Source of the DNA: Mastigias papua | Taxonomy: Eukaryota; Cnidaria; Scyphozoa; Rhizostomeae; Mastigiidae | Direction of reading: 5' to 3' | DNA length: 64,000 bases | Assembly (NCBI GenBank): GCA_964019165.1 | Contig: OZ025270.1 | Coordinates: forward strand, 2,431,001 to 2,495,000 | In this document: positions 30,060 through 63,735 of the stretch, in pieces | Numbering within the stretch: the first letter of the stretch is position 1 | How the letters are laid out: each line of letters begins with the position of its first letter | Notes under the pieces: generated by a model | What the model was told of the DNA's origin: nothing | The model's database searches: none | Seen by the model: the letters and a program-made list of their open reading frames with translations, nothing else | Translations under genes and position numbers: made by a program

Positions 30060-32183
30060 AACACATATTACTCTAGTGGAAGGGGTGTCTCTGGGGGCTT
30101 GAGAGTTTACAGTGTTAGTAAGACTTTGTATCGACTAGGTAATAAAGGAATGAAAGCAAAGAACCAAAGCATTTCGTCTCCCTTAGGTTTCAGGCCAAGA
30201 AGTGAGTAGACAGACCTGTCTAGACTGGTTCTCTCTCTCTAAGCTCCCAGAACAAGGCATATTGTTCCGCACAAGCCAGGGGTTTTTAACATGTAGTTCT
30301 ATACAAAATGTGCAGTTCTAAAAACTCCGTGTGAAGTTCTAGAGAGAGATCTGTGCAGATTACATTGTATATCTAGTTTTAGTGGAGTGCTCTCTATACT
30401 GTGACGTGGCTACGGGGGTTGTGACACCCCAAAGATTGCAAACTGGCTCGGTAGATTTGAAATTGTCAGCTGCTTACTCGGTAGACTCAGTATAGAACAC
30501 TAGGACTTTCTACGGACATAAATTCAAAAGTTGTCCATGAGTTTTGTGACCAAATCCTTACAGTACAATGCATTAAACTTCTTCAAGGAAAATTCACTTT
30601 GGTTTGATTTTTATTACACTGATCTTCATTCTAGTCTACTAAGGGAGGGATCATTGAATATGACCGGTGAGGGGACTGAAGATAAAATGGTGGGGTAAAT
30701 TAATATTAATGCAAAATGCACTACCTCAACATGAAGTATGGCAGCATTACAGTAACATAAACATGAACATAACACAAACAAATTTATAAGAGTCACTAAA
30801 TATAACATCAATTAACTAGCGGGAGTTACAAAAAAAGCCAAAACAAACAGATGCAATAAAATCTGGGGGCAGCAAGGTCATTAGGGGCTGTTTTCGTTGC
30901 GGGATTTTAATGCCTCTTTCAGAAATTTGGCTAAGGCATATAACAGTGGCCCGCTCTTATTTCTCATAAGCTGGATAAATTGCAAATCAGCAGGGAGTGA
31001 TGTAAAAACTAAGCTGTGCCAGGTGGGGGTAGCAGAATAATTTTTTAATACAAGGGTATTCTAGAAACATATGCCACATTTAAGCATAAATACAGGCTTG
31101 TTTAGCTGTTTTCCTTCGGTGGGGTAAAGAAAATTTAATTTAAGCAAATGTGGGGATAAAATTTTTTGAGGGCACATAATACTTTCTCTTCAGCCTCCAC
31201 CCCGGCCATAAATAATGACGCTCCCTAAAGGGTGCAATTTAAAAAATTTTCTCGTGTCGGACCCAACCATGGTGGATCCACCTGCATCATTAAACAAGGT
31301 TATTAGTCCCAGATATACACTCCTTACAAAATTGATATATTTGCGGCTTTGAGATTTATACACTCACAACTTGCCGGTAGATTCAACACATAGTACGTAT
31401 AGATTTGAACAGATGTACTTTAATCAGAGTGTCACGTCCATTTTATGGGCAAATTGCAAGGCATACATCCCACAGAAAAGGTCTAGAAACGACTCAGTCA
31501 GTAACTCCTACCCCCCCGCCCCAACCGTTCATATGATAAAAGAACCTTGCGACTATAGCCTAGCCAATCAGTAGAGATCCAGTGGAATTTGCAGTAAAAA
31601 TGCATATTAAATAACATCCGTCATAACTTCAATTAGTGATGATCATTAGCAACTGAAACATGATTAGAAATTAGAGGCAAATAATTGATATTCTGACTGA
31701 AAACGAAGATCATCAACACAGTTTAATGACAACAAAAATTGTTATAATAATATTACTAAACGATAAAATCTGAAAACAACTAACAAATATGTGATAAAAT
31801 TGAAGTGAAAAATTTTACAATTACAATAAAATGCTAAAAATGAAACAGTGGGCTGAGCAGAAAACCAGCCAATTATCTACAATTACAATTAACAATACAT
31901 CTACAATTACACTGCGCAGTTCTACTATTACAACCTCGTGGACTACAAACACCTACATATTGCAAAATTCTCATGATCAACACAGATTCTACACGTTTGT
32001 TCAGTAAGATATTTTTGGCACAGTGGTTAAACTTTCTTGGATATTTTATTGTTAACAATATTAAAACGTAAAGATTTTCTTAGAAAGGACTTTTGAGATT
32101 ATGTACCACTAAAATGTTACGAAGAGCACAGGCAGACTGACGCTATCAAGTATAACTTTGGCATAAATAGATGAACAAGTGGA
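30060..32183. other. Intergenic, nothing supported
   Basis: No exon with coherent phase was found on either strand. The short frames at 30626-30811, 31371-31574 and 31873-32058 carry no family motif. Confidence 0.45.
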
Positions 32184-32356
32184 ACATAGAATAGCCTCGA
32201 ACGCTATCAGGCCTATTTTCTCCCATCCTAATTGACCAATCATCATGCAGAATGGACCTAGTCTTAGCATGTGTGGTCAGAACCCTGCATGATGATTGGT
32301 TATCTAGTTTAGGAGAAAATAGACCTGACAGGGTTCTCAAACATTTGGCAGCTATG
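32184..32356. mobile_element. Foldback MITE family F, copy 2
   Basis: The arms TATTTTCTCCCATCCTAATT and (inverted) ATCTAGTTTAGGAGAAAATA flank TGACCAATCATCATGC and GCATGATGATTGGT. The element ends in CAAACATTTGGCAGCTATGC. Confidence 0.85.
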
Positions 32357-33011
32357 CTGTGGAACATATACACAGAACGCCGACTTGCGTTAAAAAAAGA
32401 CTTTTAAAAGTCTGTGAGCTTGTACACTTTCTTCGGTCTCAGAAGTCAAGTGACCTTTCTTTAACTATTTGAGTAGTTGTCAGGTACTACTTTTTCATAA
32501 ACCACCGTCTTAAAAAAAGGTGCATCCAACAAGTGGACTTCTAGGGCCCTTTCGATAATGTAGGCCCACCGCTGTTCTTACCGGCAATTTAAGTCTTATG
32601 ATTTGTGGGTAAAAATCATTGCCGTCATATAAATGTGCAGGAAGTAGTAGCAATGTAAAAGCCTACAATTTCTATAGACCTTGTATAGATTGTTCAACAA
32701 TCAATAACACATGGGTGACAGACCTAAAGGAAGTGAAAATTTCCCACACACTGTAATACGGAGGTCAGTAAGCAGATCAGGAGAAGTGTCTTCTGGGACA
32801 TATTCAACAAGTGAAAGGGCTTTTTACTAATACAAACGAGGATCTTCAAGTTATTCAAAAACGCCAATGAGCTTTTGAATACATTAATCTTTCCACAAAA
32901 AGGAAAGATATCAGTATTCTAAAACCACTTTTCAACAGGGAACCAGCACTAAAAGTTTCCTTACTCTTATAAGTTCATTATAAGTTCATTGTAACTTTCT
33001 TGCTTATGTTA

Positions 33012-33395
33012 GGCTTCGTTTACACAAACCAGGGCTGATCAGCCATTTGTCAGCCTTACCTTCGGAAGGTCTATCCACTTAGATCCCATCTACACTTGAG
33101 ATATTTATCCGGATAAAAAGTTATATGGGTAGGTTGCGTTTACACTATGCAGGATGAACATTTGTACCACAAAGCGAATAAATATTTCTCCGAATAAATT
33201 TTTTGATATCTAAACGGGAGGGCTATCCGTATAAATTTTTATCCGGATAAATATCTCTCGTGTAAACGGGGTTCTACGTGGGTTGACCCGGGTTGGTACT
33301 GCGTTCAAGTAAACTGTCTAAGAGATAAGACTGGAGAACGGCTGAATCCCTTCGCCGAACGGGAAATAACCTGTACTAGTGTAAACAGGGCTTCC
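33012..33395. mobile_element. MITE-like element with GTTTACAC termini
   Basis: The left end is GGCTTCGTTTACAC and the right end, inverted, is GGAAGCCCTGTTTACAC. A second inner pair, GTTTACACTATGC near 33147 and GTGTAAACGGGG near 33260, frames two TATCCGGATAAA blocks. No coding capacity. Confidence 0.5.
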
Positions 33396-33939
33396 AAGCA
33401 AGGTAACAAGTTCTCTTTGCATTGCAGGAGATTGAAAATGGAGTTTGAAGGACAAGAGAACACTTGCTACAAGCTTCCGTGGCATTTCTTCAAACACCAA
33501 AATACGCGGTGCGTTAGACAATGTCAAATGAGCTTTAATTCTTGAGGGGGAATAAATTAAGACAGTACCTGCGCCAAGCGAAGGATAGGGGGGACATGTA
33601 TTCCCAGTTCCCAGCAGTCCTGATAAATTTTTCACTCATATTAAATGAGAAAGAACCTAGGAGTGGGGGGGGGGGTATGAGATTTCCAGCAACGTTGAAT
33701 TCTCTGGTATTTTATACCTTTGATCTATCATCCTTTTGATCACATCTTCTGTCCTAAATCTTTTGTCTTTTGTCCTATACTTGTGTACTAAACTGAGTGG
33801 TCATAGGAAGCTCGGTCCTCAAAATGGCGCAGCTTGCTGAAGTCTCATGACGAAAGATTCTTCTATACTTGATAGTTACAGCACTGAGCATTCTAGAATT
33901 TCGTGCAAAAAATGAACACACACCTCGAGTAATCTACGT

Positions 33940-34700
33940 GTTTTTTATAAGAAAGATTTTGTCGCCTTTTTAGATGAACATTTACTAACCTGATTTATGA
34001 GAATTGTTTAAAAGGAAAGCTATCTTCTATACTGAAATTTTCTCAACTTTTTCATGATTTCAGTATCAACACTTTCTTAGGAATTTCTTAGCAAGGATAT
34101 TCCAGGTGGTGTAACACTGCAGTGCTTTATACCGAAAGTAGACAGGCACAGGGTAGCCGCTAAATGTTTGATAGCCCTGCCAAGTCTATTTTCTCCCAAC
34201 CTAATTGACCAATCATCATGCAAAATGGGCCTAGCCTTAGCTTATGTGGTCATAATCCTGCATGATGATTGGTCAATTAGGTCGGGAGAAGATAGACTTG
34301 ACAGGGTTCTTAAACATTTGGCGGCTATGCTGACAGGCACTACATACACATAATCATAACAGTGAAATACATTGATGAATATCAAAGGGTAGGTATCTAT
34401 GCAAATTAATCAACAGAGATGGCGGGCTTGCTTGAGGACTGGAATTTCAAGTGCGTATTAACCTATCATCTTTCTCAAGTCTCAAAAATCCAGCACTGAA
34501 TTTTCATGACTTTTAGAGCTGTCGAGTGCAGCTTTCCGATAAACTGCTTGCCTACAAAACTTGTGTATATATCAAGTCTAATGTCTCCTGAGGTGTTTCA
34601 TGTGAAAGAAACCTTATTTCTAACGACAAAGGGTGTACATTTCTGTGTAGCTAGATACTTCCTAAAAAAGTGCTTCCTCCTACAATGTCTAAACTGGTGA
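33940..34700. repeat. Repeat family R, copy 2
   Basis: This region matches 34980-35560 in the same orientation through the blocks ACGTGTTTTTTATAAGAAAG, TTTCAGTA, AACACTGCA.TG, TTTCAAG/GTGCGTATTAAC, AATCCAGCACTGAA and GCTGTCGAGTGCAGCTTT. A family F element is inserted within it at 34154-34332. Confidence 0.6.
34154..34332. mobile_element. Foldback MITE family F, copy 3
   Basis: This is the most symmetrical copy. It begins GCCGCTAAATGTTTGATAGC, has arms TATTTTCTCCCAACCTAATT and, inverted, AATTAGGTCGGGAGAAGATA, and ends AAACATTTGGCGGCTATGC. Both arms carry TGACCAATCATCATGC or its complement. Confidence 0.9.
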
Positions 34701-34889
34701 AAACTGATACTTCTGATTGAGTTTGAGAACAGAAATTCATAAAAGCGAACACACCTAGAGGGGGAATTACCAGGCTGGCTGTTGGTACATTATGGTTCAT
34801 TCTGAGACATCGCTGTAATCCAAGTTATTCGATATGCTAACTTGAATTGACATCGGCTTCAGTAAATTGTGTTAGATATTTTCCTCCAG

Positions 34890-35560
34890 TACTCGCACGA
34901 TTTATAAGAAAGGGGCATATAAGAAACATGAAGCTCACATCAGGCAAAAAGTAGGAAACACTTAAGAAGCATAGGTAGGATGAATTTTAAATGTAAACTT
35001 GAAAAACCTATTTTAGCGAGAAAACTTTTTACTATACTAGAGATAAAATACAAATAACATCCGTCTATCAAATACTTTTTATTAAATATTCTTTGTCACA
35101 GGAAATTTCAAGAATTTTAAGAAACACTTCAGAAACATTTAAGGCTGGGATGGGCAAAATACTAACAAATATCCAAGCAGAAGGGAGAAGAAAGCTTGCT
35201 TCGTATAAAAAAACGTGTTCTGGAACTTCCGTAGCTCTTTCACAATTTCAGTACTGAGACCTGGAAATTTCTAAGGCTTTCCAAGCGAGAGTATTCAAGT
35301 TTGTGAAACACTGCAATGTTACTATAACAACGAAGTAGATAGATTTTCATGCAAAATTTAGGAAATTTAACAAAGAGATGACGGCTTTGCGTGAAAATTG
35401 AAATTTCAGGTGTGTATTAACTTTGCAATTTTCTTAGATCTTAGAAATCCAGTGCTGAACTTCCTTAACGTATTGAGCAGTCGAGTATTGCTTTTTTAAA
35501 AGCCACATATAAAAAAACGCGTACATTGCAAAAATCATCAAAAAGGAGGGAGGGGGTGTT
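34890..35560. repeat. Repeat family R, copy 3, next to LAMP terminal exon B
   Basis: This is a tandem neighbour of copy 2. It ends at about 35560, only 27 bp from the stop codon of LAMP terminal exon B, and so may form part of that exon's 3' UTR. A minus-strand AATAAA lies at 35078-35083. Confidence 0.55.
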
Positions 35561-35586
35561 GATTACTTTTGTTTTTGCATGGCCTT

Positions 35587-56817
<21,231 letters not shown>

Positions 56818-58057
56818 TTTCAAGTCAATGATAACCCTGGAACGTTCCTGTAACGCACGAAAAGGCTAGGGCAGTGCGGAGGTCGAAAGCTATGAACGAG
56901 GAAGTCACATGCTTGATTTTGGTCATGTGAGAAGTCAATTATTAGCAGATCATGTGATGCAGTGAGTCTGCTACGGAAGCGAGGAGGAAAGAGGAAGAGT
57001 CCAGCTTTGGTTAACTGATCACGTGTTGTAATTCGTTTGGCACAAGTACAATGTTTTCATGAATGTTTTGCTCTGAACATTGGACAAATAAATCAGCTGG
57101 TTATAAGAAAGGACGTTTTTTAATCCAAGAGCATTTGCAATATCATTTTACAGGAGTTTCATAACTTCTTGTCAAGTCTGGTACAACGGTCACAAAAACT
57201 TGACAGGATGGATTACTCAGTTTCAGCTTGGGACGTGCCATTTTGATTCAAAGTTTGGACCCATAATTATCAATATTTAATATATCATTGCATGAACAAC
57301 ACAACTAAGTCATCTTCATGGGTTCTTCGAACCCAAAACCGTAAAATAGATTAGGAACAGAAATGGCCAAGTTTGGGCCTTCTACTAACAAAAGTTTTGC
57401 CTTTAGGGCATGACATCCCTGCACCCCACTGTAGGTACAACCCAGTATTTTACATAGTTTATTACTGAACCGAAACCCAAAACATAATTTCTACACCCAA
57501 GCAAGACACACTTACCTATCATATGGTTACAATTAAATCTAGACTATTGGCAGTTCGAATTGAAGGAAACTTCAAAATTATTTATGGGGAAAAAGTAAGA
57601 GTACGTTTGGTGTTTCAAAAGTCTGAAACTGAAAGCTAAACAATGTTTGACAGCAAGTCAGGATTTGAGAAAAAAGAGGACTTATAACTTACTTAATATC
57701 TGCAACTTTGGTTGGATCTTCAGAATAGTTTATCACATTTGCAGAGGAAGAGGTTAATGGCCCTCCAATTCGAAGCACTGAAACTTTAACTTTAATTAAT
57801 GAAGAAGTAACCCATTTGAATGACAAAGTGTTTCAATTCATCGACAAAATGCAGTGATTTCTCTTTTATTATGGGGTTGCCTCCATTTGAAACTAATCAC
57901 TGCGAGAACAGCTACTCAAAATAATTCAGAATCTCTGCAAGTGGGCAGTCCGTTCATTTGTATTTAATTTATAATGCCTGTAAGTAAATAAAGATCCAAT
58001 GGTAATGACAAAAAACATTTATAAATGTATATTCATTTAGTTGTATTAAGCTATAAA
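56818..58057. other. Intergenic region upstream of LAMP
   Basis: This holds the presumed distal LAMP promoter. No TATA box or other element could be assigned with confidence, and no gene is supported. Confidence 0.45.
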
Positions 58058-58614
58058 GGGTCAGTCTTTTGTAACCCTGCTTACCGGGGCGGGTTAGAAT
58101 TTAAAAAAAGATCAAAGTTTCATACTCCTTCACTTTTTGCCCAAAAAGTTTCATACCCCATTGAGAAAAAAGTAGCAAGTTTCACACCCCAGTTGCTATC
58201 TACCCTGTAAGGATTTCAGGGTAGATTTCTTCATGGTTACTTTTACAGTAGCAATTGCCACTTTCGTCTACTTAAAAAGATCACCTATAAAAAATATGTT
58301 CTGCAAAATTACTTGCTGGGAAATAATTGCAAGAAAAGCATTTGTACACACTATTGGAAATATCATTCTTTGTGAGATTTCTTTGCATAAGGTATAGAAA
58401 AGTTTTAATGAAAAAGTTGATCCATGCTTGAAACTTTATTTCAACAAACAGCTGTGATGAATGCTAATAAGAGCATTGCAATAACATAAAATACCACATA
58501 GAACTTATATCAGAGAAAAGTTGCTATAGAAGAAACTCTGACTACTAGATACGTATATCTACAGTGATCAATGGACTTCTGCAAATCGTTGAGCTGATTT
58601 TCTTCAGGGATTTT

Positions 58615-61418
58615 CCTTAAGGTAGCTGACTACTCTAAAAATAAAAAATTTTGAGAAAATTTTTTTTTTCTTTTTCTAAATAGTAAAGCATCTGCGTTGT
58701 CAGAATAGCACATAAAATTGGGCCTATTGTCCTTTAAAAATCAGTTTTAAGGCTTTTCATTGAAGTTGACAAGTGTAACTGTTTCGTTGCCATGGCAACC
58801 AACTTTCTTTTCCCCCTTTATGCCCAATTGTACATGATCTGGGGGCATTCGTTCACTCCTATAGTAAATAATAGTCTGTCACCTATATACTGAAATGAGA
58901 TTACTTCAAAACGAGGCTTTAACCCGGAAGCTGTACTGCCTTTAGTGAATATTGTGTTCTGTTATCGATTCCAAGATGCCAAATGACAAATTTCGTACGA
59001 AAAGGAGGAGAAAGAGACGGTTCTGTGGCAATCAATTTCGTAGAACACAAGGAGAAACCTCTGGACAAGCAACCATTTCGGAACATGATAGTTCAAGTGA
59101 CGAACAAGACAATAGGCCTATTACGCCACATTACGGTACACCTGTAGGTAGAAATGTAATCCCATCAATAAGCAAGCTGGGAGATATTGAAGAAAGTTCA
59201 AGTGATGAGTTTGAAGATGTTGAACTTGAAGGATACAGGTTCGTTGACATAAATATCTTGGCAAGAGCATTTTCCATAATGGCTTGCCCTCAGTGTTTAC
59301 AGTGTTCCATAACGGTGAAAGAGGATGGTACCAAAAAAATGGGTTTTGCTTCATGCATAACGATAGAGTGTGAATCAGAAACTTGTGATTTCAAGAACAC
59401 ATTTCATACATCACCAAGAATAGAGAAAAGTCAAGCTTTCGATGTTAATAGGCGAGTTGTATTGGCTGGTAGAAATATTGGAATTGGATATAATGGCCTT
59501 GTAAAATTTTCTGCCATAATGAATATGCCATTTCCACTTCAGAAGAAGTCCCATCAAGCTCACGTGCAAGCAATAAGAGATGCAGCTAAAAGTGCTGCAG
59601 TTAAGAGCATGTCTAAAGCTGTAGCAGAAACAAAAGAATTTTATGATCAGAGTGACAATGGGATTTGTAAAATTGGTGTTTCAGGAGATGGTACATGGAG
59701 ACGAAGGGGATATAAATCATTGTATGGGGTTGTTTCTGTAATTTCCATTGCAACTGGTAAAGTTCTTGATACAGAAGTCATGTCTAAGGAATGCAGACAA
59801 TGTATGAAATGGGAAGGAAAAGAAAAGACTGCTGAATATGATGCATGGTGGAATGAACATTGTCATAACTGTCAAGCAAACTTCAGTGGATCATCTGGTG
59901 CTATGGATTCAGAAGGAACTCTTCAAATTTTCAAGCGATCTATGGAGAAGCATTCTTTGATTTATAGTGAATTTCTTGGGGATGGTGATAGTAAGGCATA
60001 TGATCTTCTTGTGGAACACCAAGTCTACCCATCTGAAATAAGGAAACTGGAATGTGTAGGCCATATTCAAAAGCGCATGGGTTCTAGGCTAAGAGAACTG
60101 AAGAGAAGGAGTGGAAAGACCCACCTTGAAGATGGAAAAACAATTGGAGGCAAAGGCAGACTCACTGACAAAGTTATTGATAGTCTTCAAGTCTATTATG
60201 GTCAAGCCATTAGAAGTAATAACAGTTGTGTGGAGGAAATGAAAGGTGCTATCATGGCAATTTGGAACCACATAGGCTCAACTGATCAGGACCCACAACA
60301 CGAGCTTTGCCCAAGTGGTGAAAACTCATGGTGTGGGTACCAAAAAGATTTAGCAAGGGGAACAAAGGAATATTGCCATAAGCACCCATTGCCTAAGGCT
60401 ATATGTAATACAATAAGGCCCATCTTTGAAGCATTGTCTGCCAACAAACTTCTAGAAAGATGCTTGCATGGCAATACTCAGAATGCCAATGAGTCACTAA
60501 ATGCCCTTATCTGGCAACGTGCACCAAAGGAGCTGCATTCAAGCCTTGCAACTGTTGAGACAGCAACTTATTTAGCAGTCTGTCAGTTCAATGATGGTGC
60601 CAGTTCACTCTGTAATGTCCTGGAAGAGCAGAACATCATAGGTGGCATACATTGCAGGGCAACACTGCATTCAATTGATCGTGAGCGCATAAATAGTGCA
60701 AAGAGAAAAAGCTCTGATAAGGCAAAAAAGAGAAGAAAATATATTAGAAACAAAAGGAAAGGATATGCAGAGAAGCTAGTTGAGGAAGAAGGGCCATCAT
60801 ATGAGGCTGGGATGTTCTAGCAATGGTTCTATCTATGAAGCAACCAGTTCTTTAATTTAAGGAGTGTTTTCTGCACTTTTTGAAATCGCCCTATAGTTTT
60901 TGCCCCAACAATCATAGTATAAAAAGAATAGAAGATATTCAGCTGAAATTTTGAATGAGAGTGCTTCCTTTCTTCTTCTATGCAATGAACCAAACACATA
61001 AGCTATATCTTTAACTGCCTCTTATACAGGCACTGGTTTTTTTATTTGATTTGTGAAAAATTTGCTCTTCATTTTGAACAACTGAGTCCTTAAAGGAGCA
61101 GTGTCCAATTATGGATTAGTTAGGTTCATTGCATAGCACTACATACATAGGTCTTCCCGTCTAATTTTTGTGTCAATATCTTGTTCTGGAGAGATCTTAC
61201 AGCTGTTGGGGTGAACCTACTTTTCGAAAAAATCTGAATAGGGTGTGGTCAGTTTTGGGGCGTTGCCCAGATAATTTTTACATTTCAGTTCTATTTTCCT
61301 TTAAATAGGTCTTGTTTCTTGTACAACTCATGTTTTGTGTATCCATATGACCATTCTACAAGTATTTGTAGCAAATAAAGACAACATATATTTCCAGAGT
61401 AGTCAGCCACCTTAAAGG
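58615..61418 (+). mobile_element. Mutator-like (MULE) DNA transposon
   Basis: The inverted ends are CCTTAAGGTAGCTGACTACT (58615) and, reverse complement from 61418, CCTTTAAGGTGGCTGACTAC. They enclose one transposase gene. A clean 8-9-bp target duplication is not visible; the flanks share only GGATTT-like sequence. Confidence 0.75.
58952..60820 (+). CDS. Mutator-like transposase, intact 622-residue frame
   Basis: Residues 1-110 are basic then acidic/Ser-rich (likely nuclear and DNA-binding). The core carries the metazoan Mutator-like domain: SGDGTWRRRGY (D about 246), KVLDTEVMSKECRQC, a CxxC/HxxC cluster, SSGAMDSEG, FLGDGDSKAY (D about 344-346), LECVGHIQKRMG, GKTIGGKGRLTDKVID and HGNTQNANESLNALIW (E about 514, candidate third catalytic residue). 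A Lys/Arg-rich tail follows. M at 58976 (MPNDKF) may be the real start. No stops or frameshifts, so it could be recently active. It lies on the opposite strand to the host genes. Confidence 0.9.
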   Translation: MCSVIDSKMPNDKFRTKRRRKRRFCGNQFRRTQGETSGQATISEHDSSSDEQDNRPITPHYGTPVGRNVIPSISKLGDIEESSSDEFEDVELEGYRFVDINILARAFSIMACPQCLQCSITVKEDGTKKMGFASCITIECESETCDFKNTFHTSPRIEKSQAFDVNRRVVLAGRNIGIGYNGLVKFSAIMNMPFPLQKKSHQAHVQAIRDAAKSAAVKSMSKAVAETKEFYDQSDNGICKIGVSGDGTWRRRGYKSLYGVVSVISIATGKVLDTEVMSKECRQCMKWEGKEKTAEYDAWWNEHCHNCQANFSGSSGAMDSEGTLQIFKRSMEKHSLIYSEFLGDGDSKAYDLLVEHQVYPSEIRKLECVGHIQKRMGSRLRELKRRSGKTHLEDGKTIGGKGRLTDKVIDSLQVYYGQAIRSNNSCVEEMKGAIMAIWNHIGSTDQDPQHELCPSGENSWCGYQKDLARGTKEYCHKHPLPKAICNTIRPIFEALSANKLLERCLHGNTQNANESLNALIWQRAPKELHSSLATVETATYLAVCQFNDGASSLCNVLEEQNIIGGIHCRATLHSIDRERINSAKRKSSDKAKKRRKYIRNKRKGYAEKLVEEEGPSYEAGMF

Positions 61419-62059
61419 ATTTCATACCCCCAAAAATTCTTCACAAAGTTTCATGCCCCCCAACTGTCCTTGGAAAAGTTTTCATACCCTCCCCAATCCC
61501 AGCCCGCCCAGGTACCCAGAGTTACAAATGACTGACCCCCAAGTAGATTGTTTACTCATGGTCAATTGTTGGTGTTGATTGTGGCCTATTAAATCATTTC
61601 AGCACAGCAAAATCGTGTTACACAACTAACAAAAACTGATGAACTTCGAATGGGCCTGAGTCTCCACATTCACAAAAGTTTCAGCCATTAATTACCTTAT
61701 GTATTTCTAAGTTGTTCATTTACTATGATTTGTTCCACCCCCCAAAATTCGGTACTAAAACAGCACTGTGAATAACACATGAGGAATCGGAATCGGCATT
61801 AAGAGTATGAACAAATATAATTAAATGTTTTGCAGTTTCAATCACAATGTGCAATCCACACTAACTACTGTAGTTTACATGCACCGTGTGGTATCCGTTA
61901 GAAATTACAAAAAATATACAGTAAAAATACTCTACAATGTTTCTGTTATACCATAAATCCTAATTGGAAAGTTATCCACGTCTACTCAGGAGGAAACTAA
62001 ATAACTTCTCAAGTAACCCTTTAAAAGTCTTGGCTTTGGAGCGATATTATACTGTAGGC

Positions 62060-62212
62060 CAGGCCCGTAGCCAGCTTGAATTCACAAGGGGGCACAGCCA
62101 ATTCATATAATACATATATCTATATAATTAATGCTTTTAGGGGAGGCACAGAGTCAAATTTCACAAGTCCAGGGGGCCTTGCCCCCCAGGCCCCCCATTG
62201 GCTACGGGCCTG
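62060..62212. mobile_element. hAT-type MITE with perfect 8-bp target duplication
   Basis: The ends are CAGGCCCGTAGCCAG and, inverted, CAGGCCCGTAGCCAATGG. CTGTAGGC is present on both sides (62052-62059 and 62213-62220), the 8-bp duplication of hAT elements. The element is 153 bp and noncoding. Confidence 0.93.
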
Positions 62213-62220
62213 CTGTAGGC

Positions 62221-63011
62221 CTCACAACTTCCTAATCCGCACTGTCGATGTCGATGGTAAAGTAACAAAGACTGCCTAGCTAGGGTGGGCTATGCCTAAA
62301 CTGCATTGCTGAGTTCATCGCTACGAGGAATAGCGAGTATTAAGAGAAATTTCAGCTGAATCCCAACAAGTGTTATCAAGTCAAAGGAGGGTTGTCATCA
62401 AGGTTGCCTATAACAAACATTGTAAAGAGTAATGTTGTCCATATTTGAGAGAGGGAAGATACAGTACTGAGCAGGTAATTTTAAATTTCTTGTAATATTG
62501 ATATTGACTTAAAAACCTCAGTTCATTTTGTACTATTTTTCGTCCGTCAGTAGATGTGAATTCTCTCTAATTACATCGTCAATGTAGTAATACAAAGATC
62601 TATGGGTGTAATGCAAAATTACGCTTTTCAGAGCCTAAAAACTACTATATTACAGGCAAAACAGTATTAAATCCTAAAATCAAAGAAATACTACATCTTT
62701 AAGGTACCAATTGGTACTGGGGAAATAAATATTCAACTTTGGCGATGAACATATCAAAATCTACAACATTTAACTTAATGTAGTAATCTAGAATAAATAA
62801 AAGATCAAAATCAGAAACTGATAGAACAGTTTAGCAGTATTGCGTTCTTCAACATTCTGGTGAACTGCTGCATTCTTCAAGATATTGTCCATGGTACTAT
62901 ACCTTGACAAACGTATGCTTGTTCACTTTGCATAATCAACATAAATTGTCCCTTCACACTAACGCTGCCAGCAGCATAAACTGTTTTCAATTTTCGCGTA
63001 AGTTGCAAGTT
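62221..63011. other. Region downstream of the coiled-coil gene
   Basis: Probably 3' UTR and spacer of the minus-strand gene at 63012. No gene is supported. Confidence 0.45.
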
Positions 63012-63422
63012 TTACTTCTTGCTCGACCTCATCTTATTTCCCATCGCTGACTCTAACTTCCTCCGGCTCTGTTTTTCACGCTCTTCCGCCGGCCGTGCTT
63101 TGTGAAAGTCAAGCTGATGCTGTTTGTCTTGCAATTGCTTTTTGTACAGCTGTAGCCTCTTGTTTCGATCTGACTTTGCAATTGTTAACTGTGCTAGCTG
63201 CGCCCTTACTGAGTTGAGTTTGCTGTATGTGTCTTTCAACAGCTGGGTTTTCTGAGCGTATTGTGGTGACTTCTCTTCTGCAGTTCTAGTAGACTCTGTC
63301 TGTGACGCAATATCTGATTCTAGTGATCGCAATTCTTCTGTCAACTCAACTGACTGTCTTGTCATTGCAACAAATTCTTGATTTAGGTCATCCATCTTCT
63401 GACCAATTTCCTCAATCTGGGT
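63012..63422 (-). CDS. Last exon of a coiled-coil protein (5' part beyond the window)
   Basis: Acceptor ATTCCAG precedes a phase-0 exon reading TQIEEIGQKMDDLNQEF, open for 136 residues to TAA. The sequence is almost entirely charged heptads rich in Gln, Glu, Lys and Leu without proline in the helical part, a long coiled coil. It ends in the basic tail SAMGNKMRSSKK. Upstream exons were not found before the window edge at 64000. Not recognised as a known family. Confidence 0.7.
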   Translation of the reverse strand, partial: TQIEEIGQKMDDLNQEFVAMTRQSVELTEELRSLESDIASQTESTRTAEEKSPQYAQKTQLLKDTYSKLNSVRAQLAQLTIAKSDRNKRLQLYKKQLQDKQHQLDFHKARPAEEREKQSRRKLESAMGNKMRSSKK

Positions 63423-63529
63423 CTGGAATCGTATAAAAATGATCTCTACTATAAAAAAAGCTACTAAAAAGTGAATGAAGAAATGGTCTGAAGCTCAGAA
63501 AATAAAAAAAACCACATTCATGGAGATAG

Positions 63530-63735
63530 CATGGCCGTCAAATGCTTGATTGAAAGCTCTGACCAGGTCTATTTTCTCCTAACCTAACTGACCAATCATA
63601 GCGCAGGATTCTGACCACATATGCGCTCTACAACTAAATTTAAGCCCATTTTGTATGGTGATTGGTCAATTAGGCTGGGGGAAAATAGACTTGATCAGTG
63701 CTCTCAAGCAAGCAAATATTTGGCAGCTATGCTCA
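63530..63735. mobile_element. Foldback MITE family F, copy 4
   Basis: The arms TATTTTCTCCTAACCTAACT and (inverted) AATTAGGCTGGGGGAAAATA flank TGACCAATCATAG and GGTGATTGGTCA. It ends AAATATTTGGCAGCTATGCT and lies in the intron upstream of the coiled-coil exon. Confidence 0.85.

Larger units (their letters stand above)
58058..61538. mobile_element. Outer inverted-repeat element split by a Mutator-like transposon
   Basis: The left end GGGTCAGTCTTTTGTAACCC and right end (reverse complement) GGGTCAGTCATTTGTAACTC match and continue to a shared GGGCGGG. Inside both ends are copies of an AAGTTTCATACCCC motif, in the same orientation left and right. Removing the inner element (58615-61418) leaves about 680 bp. 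Confidence 0.7.
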
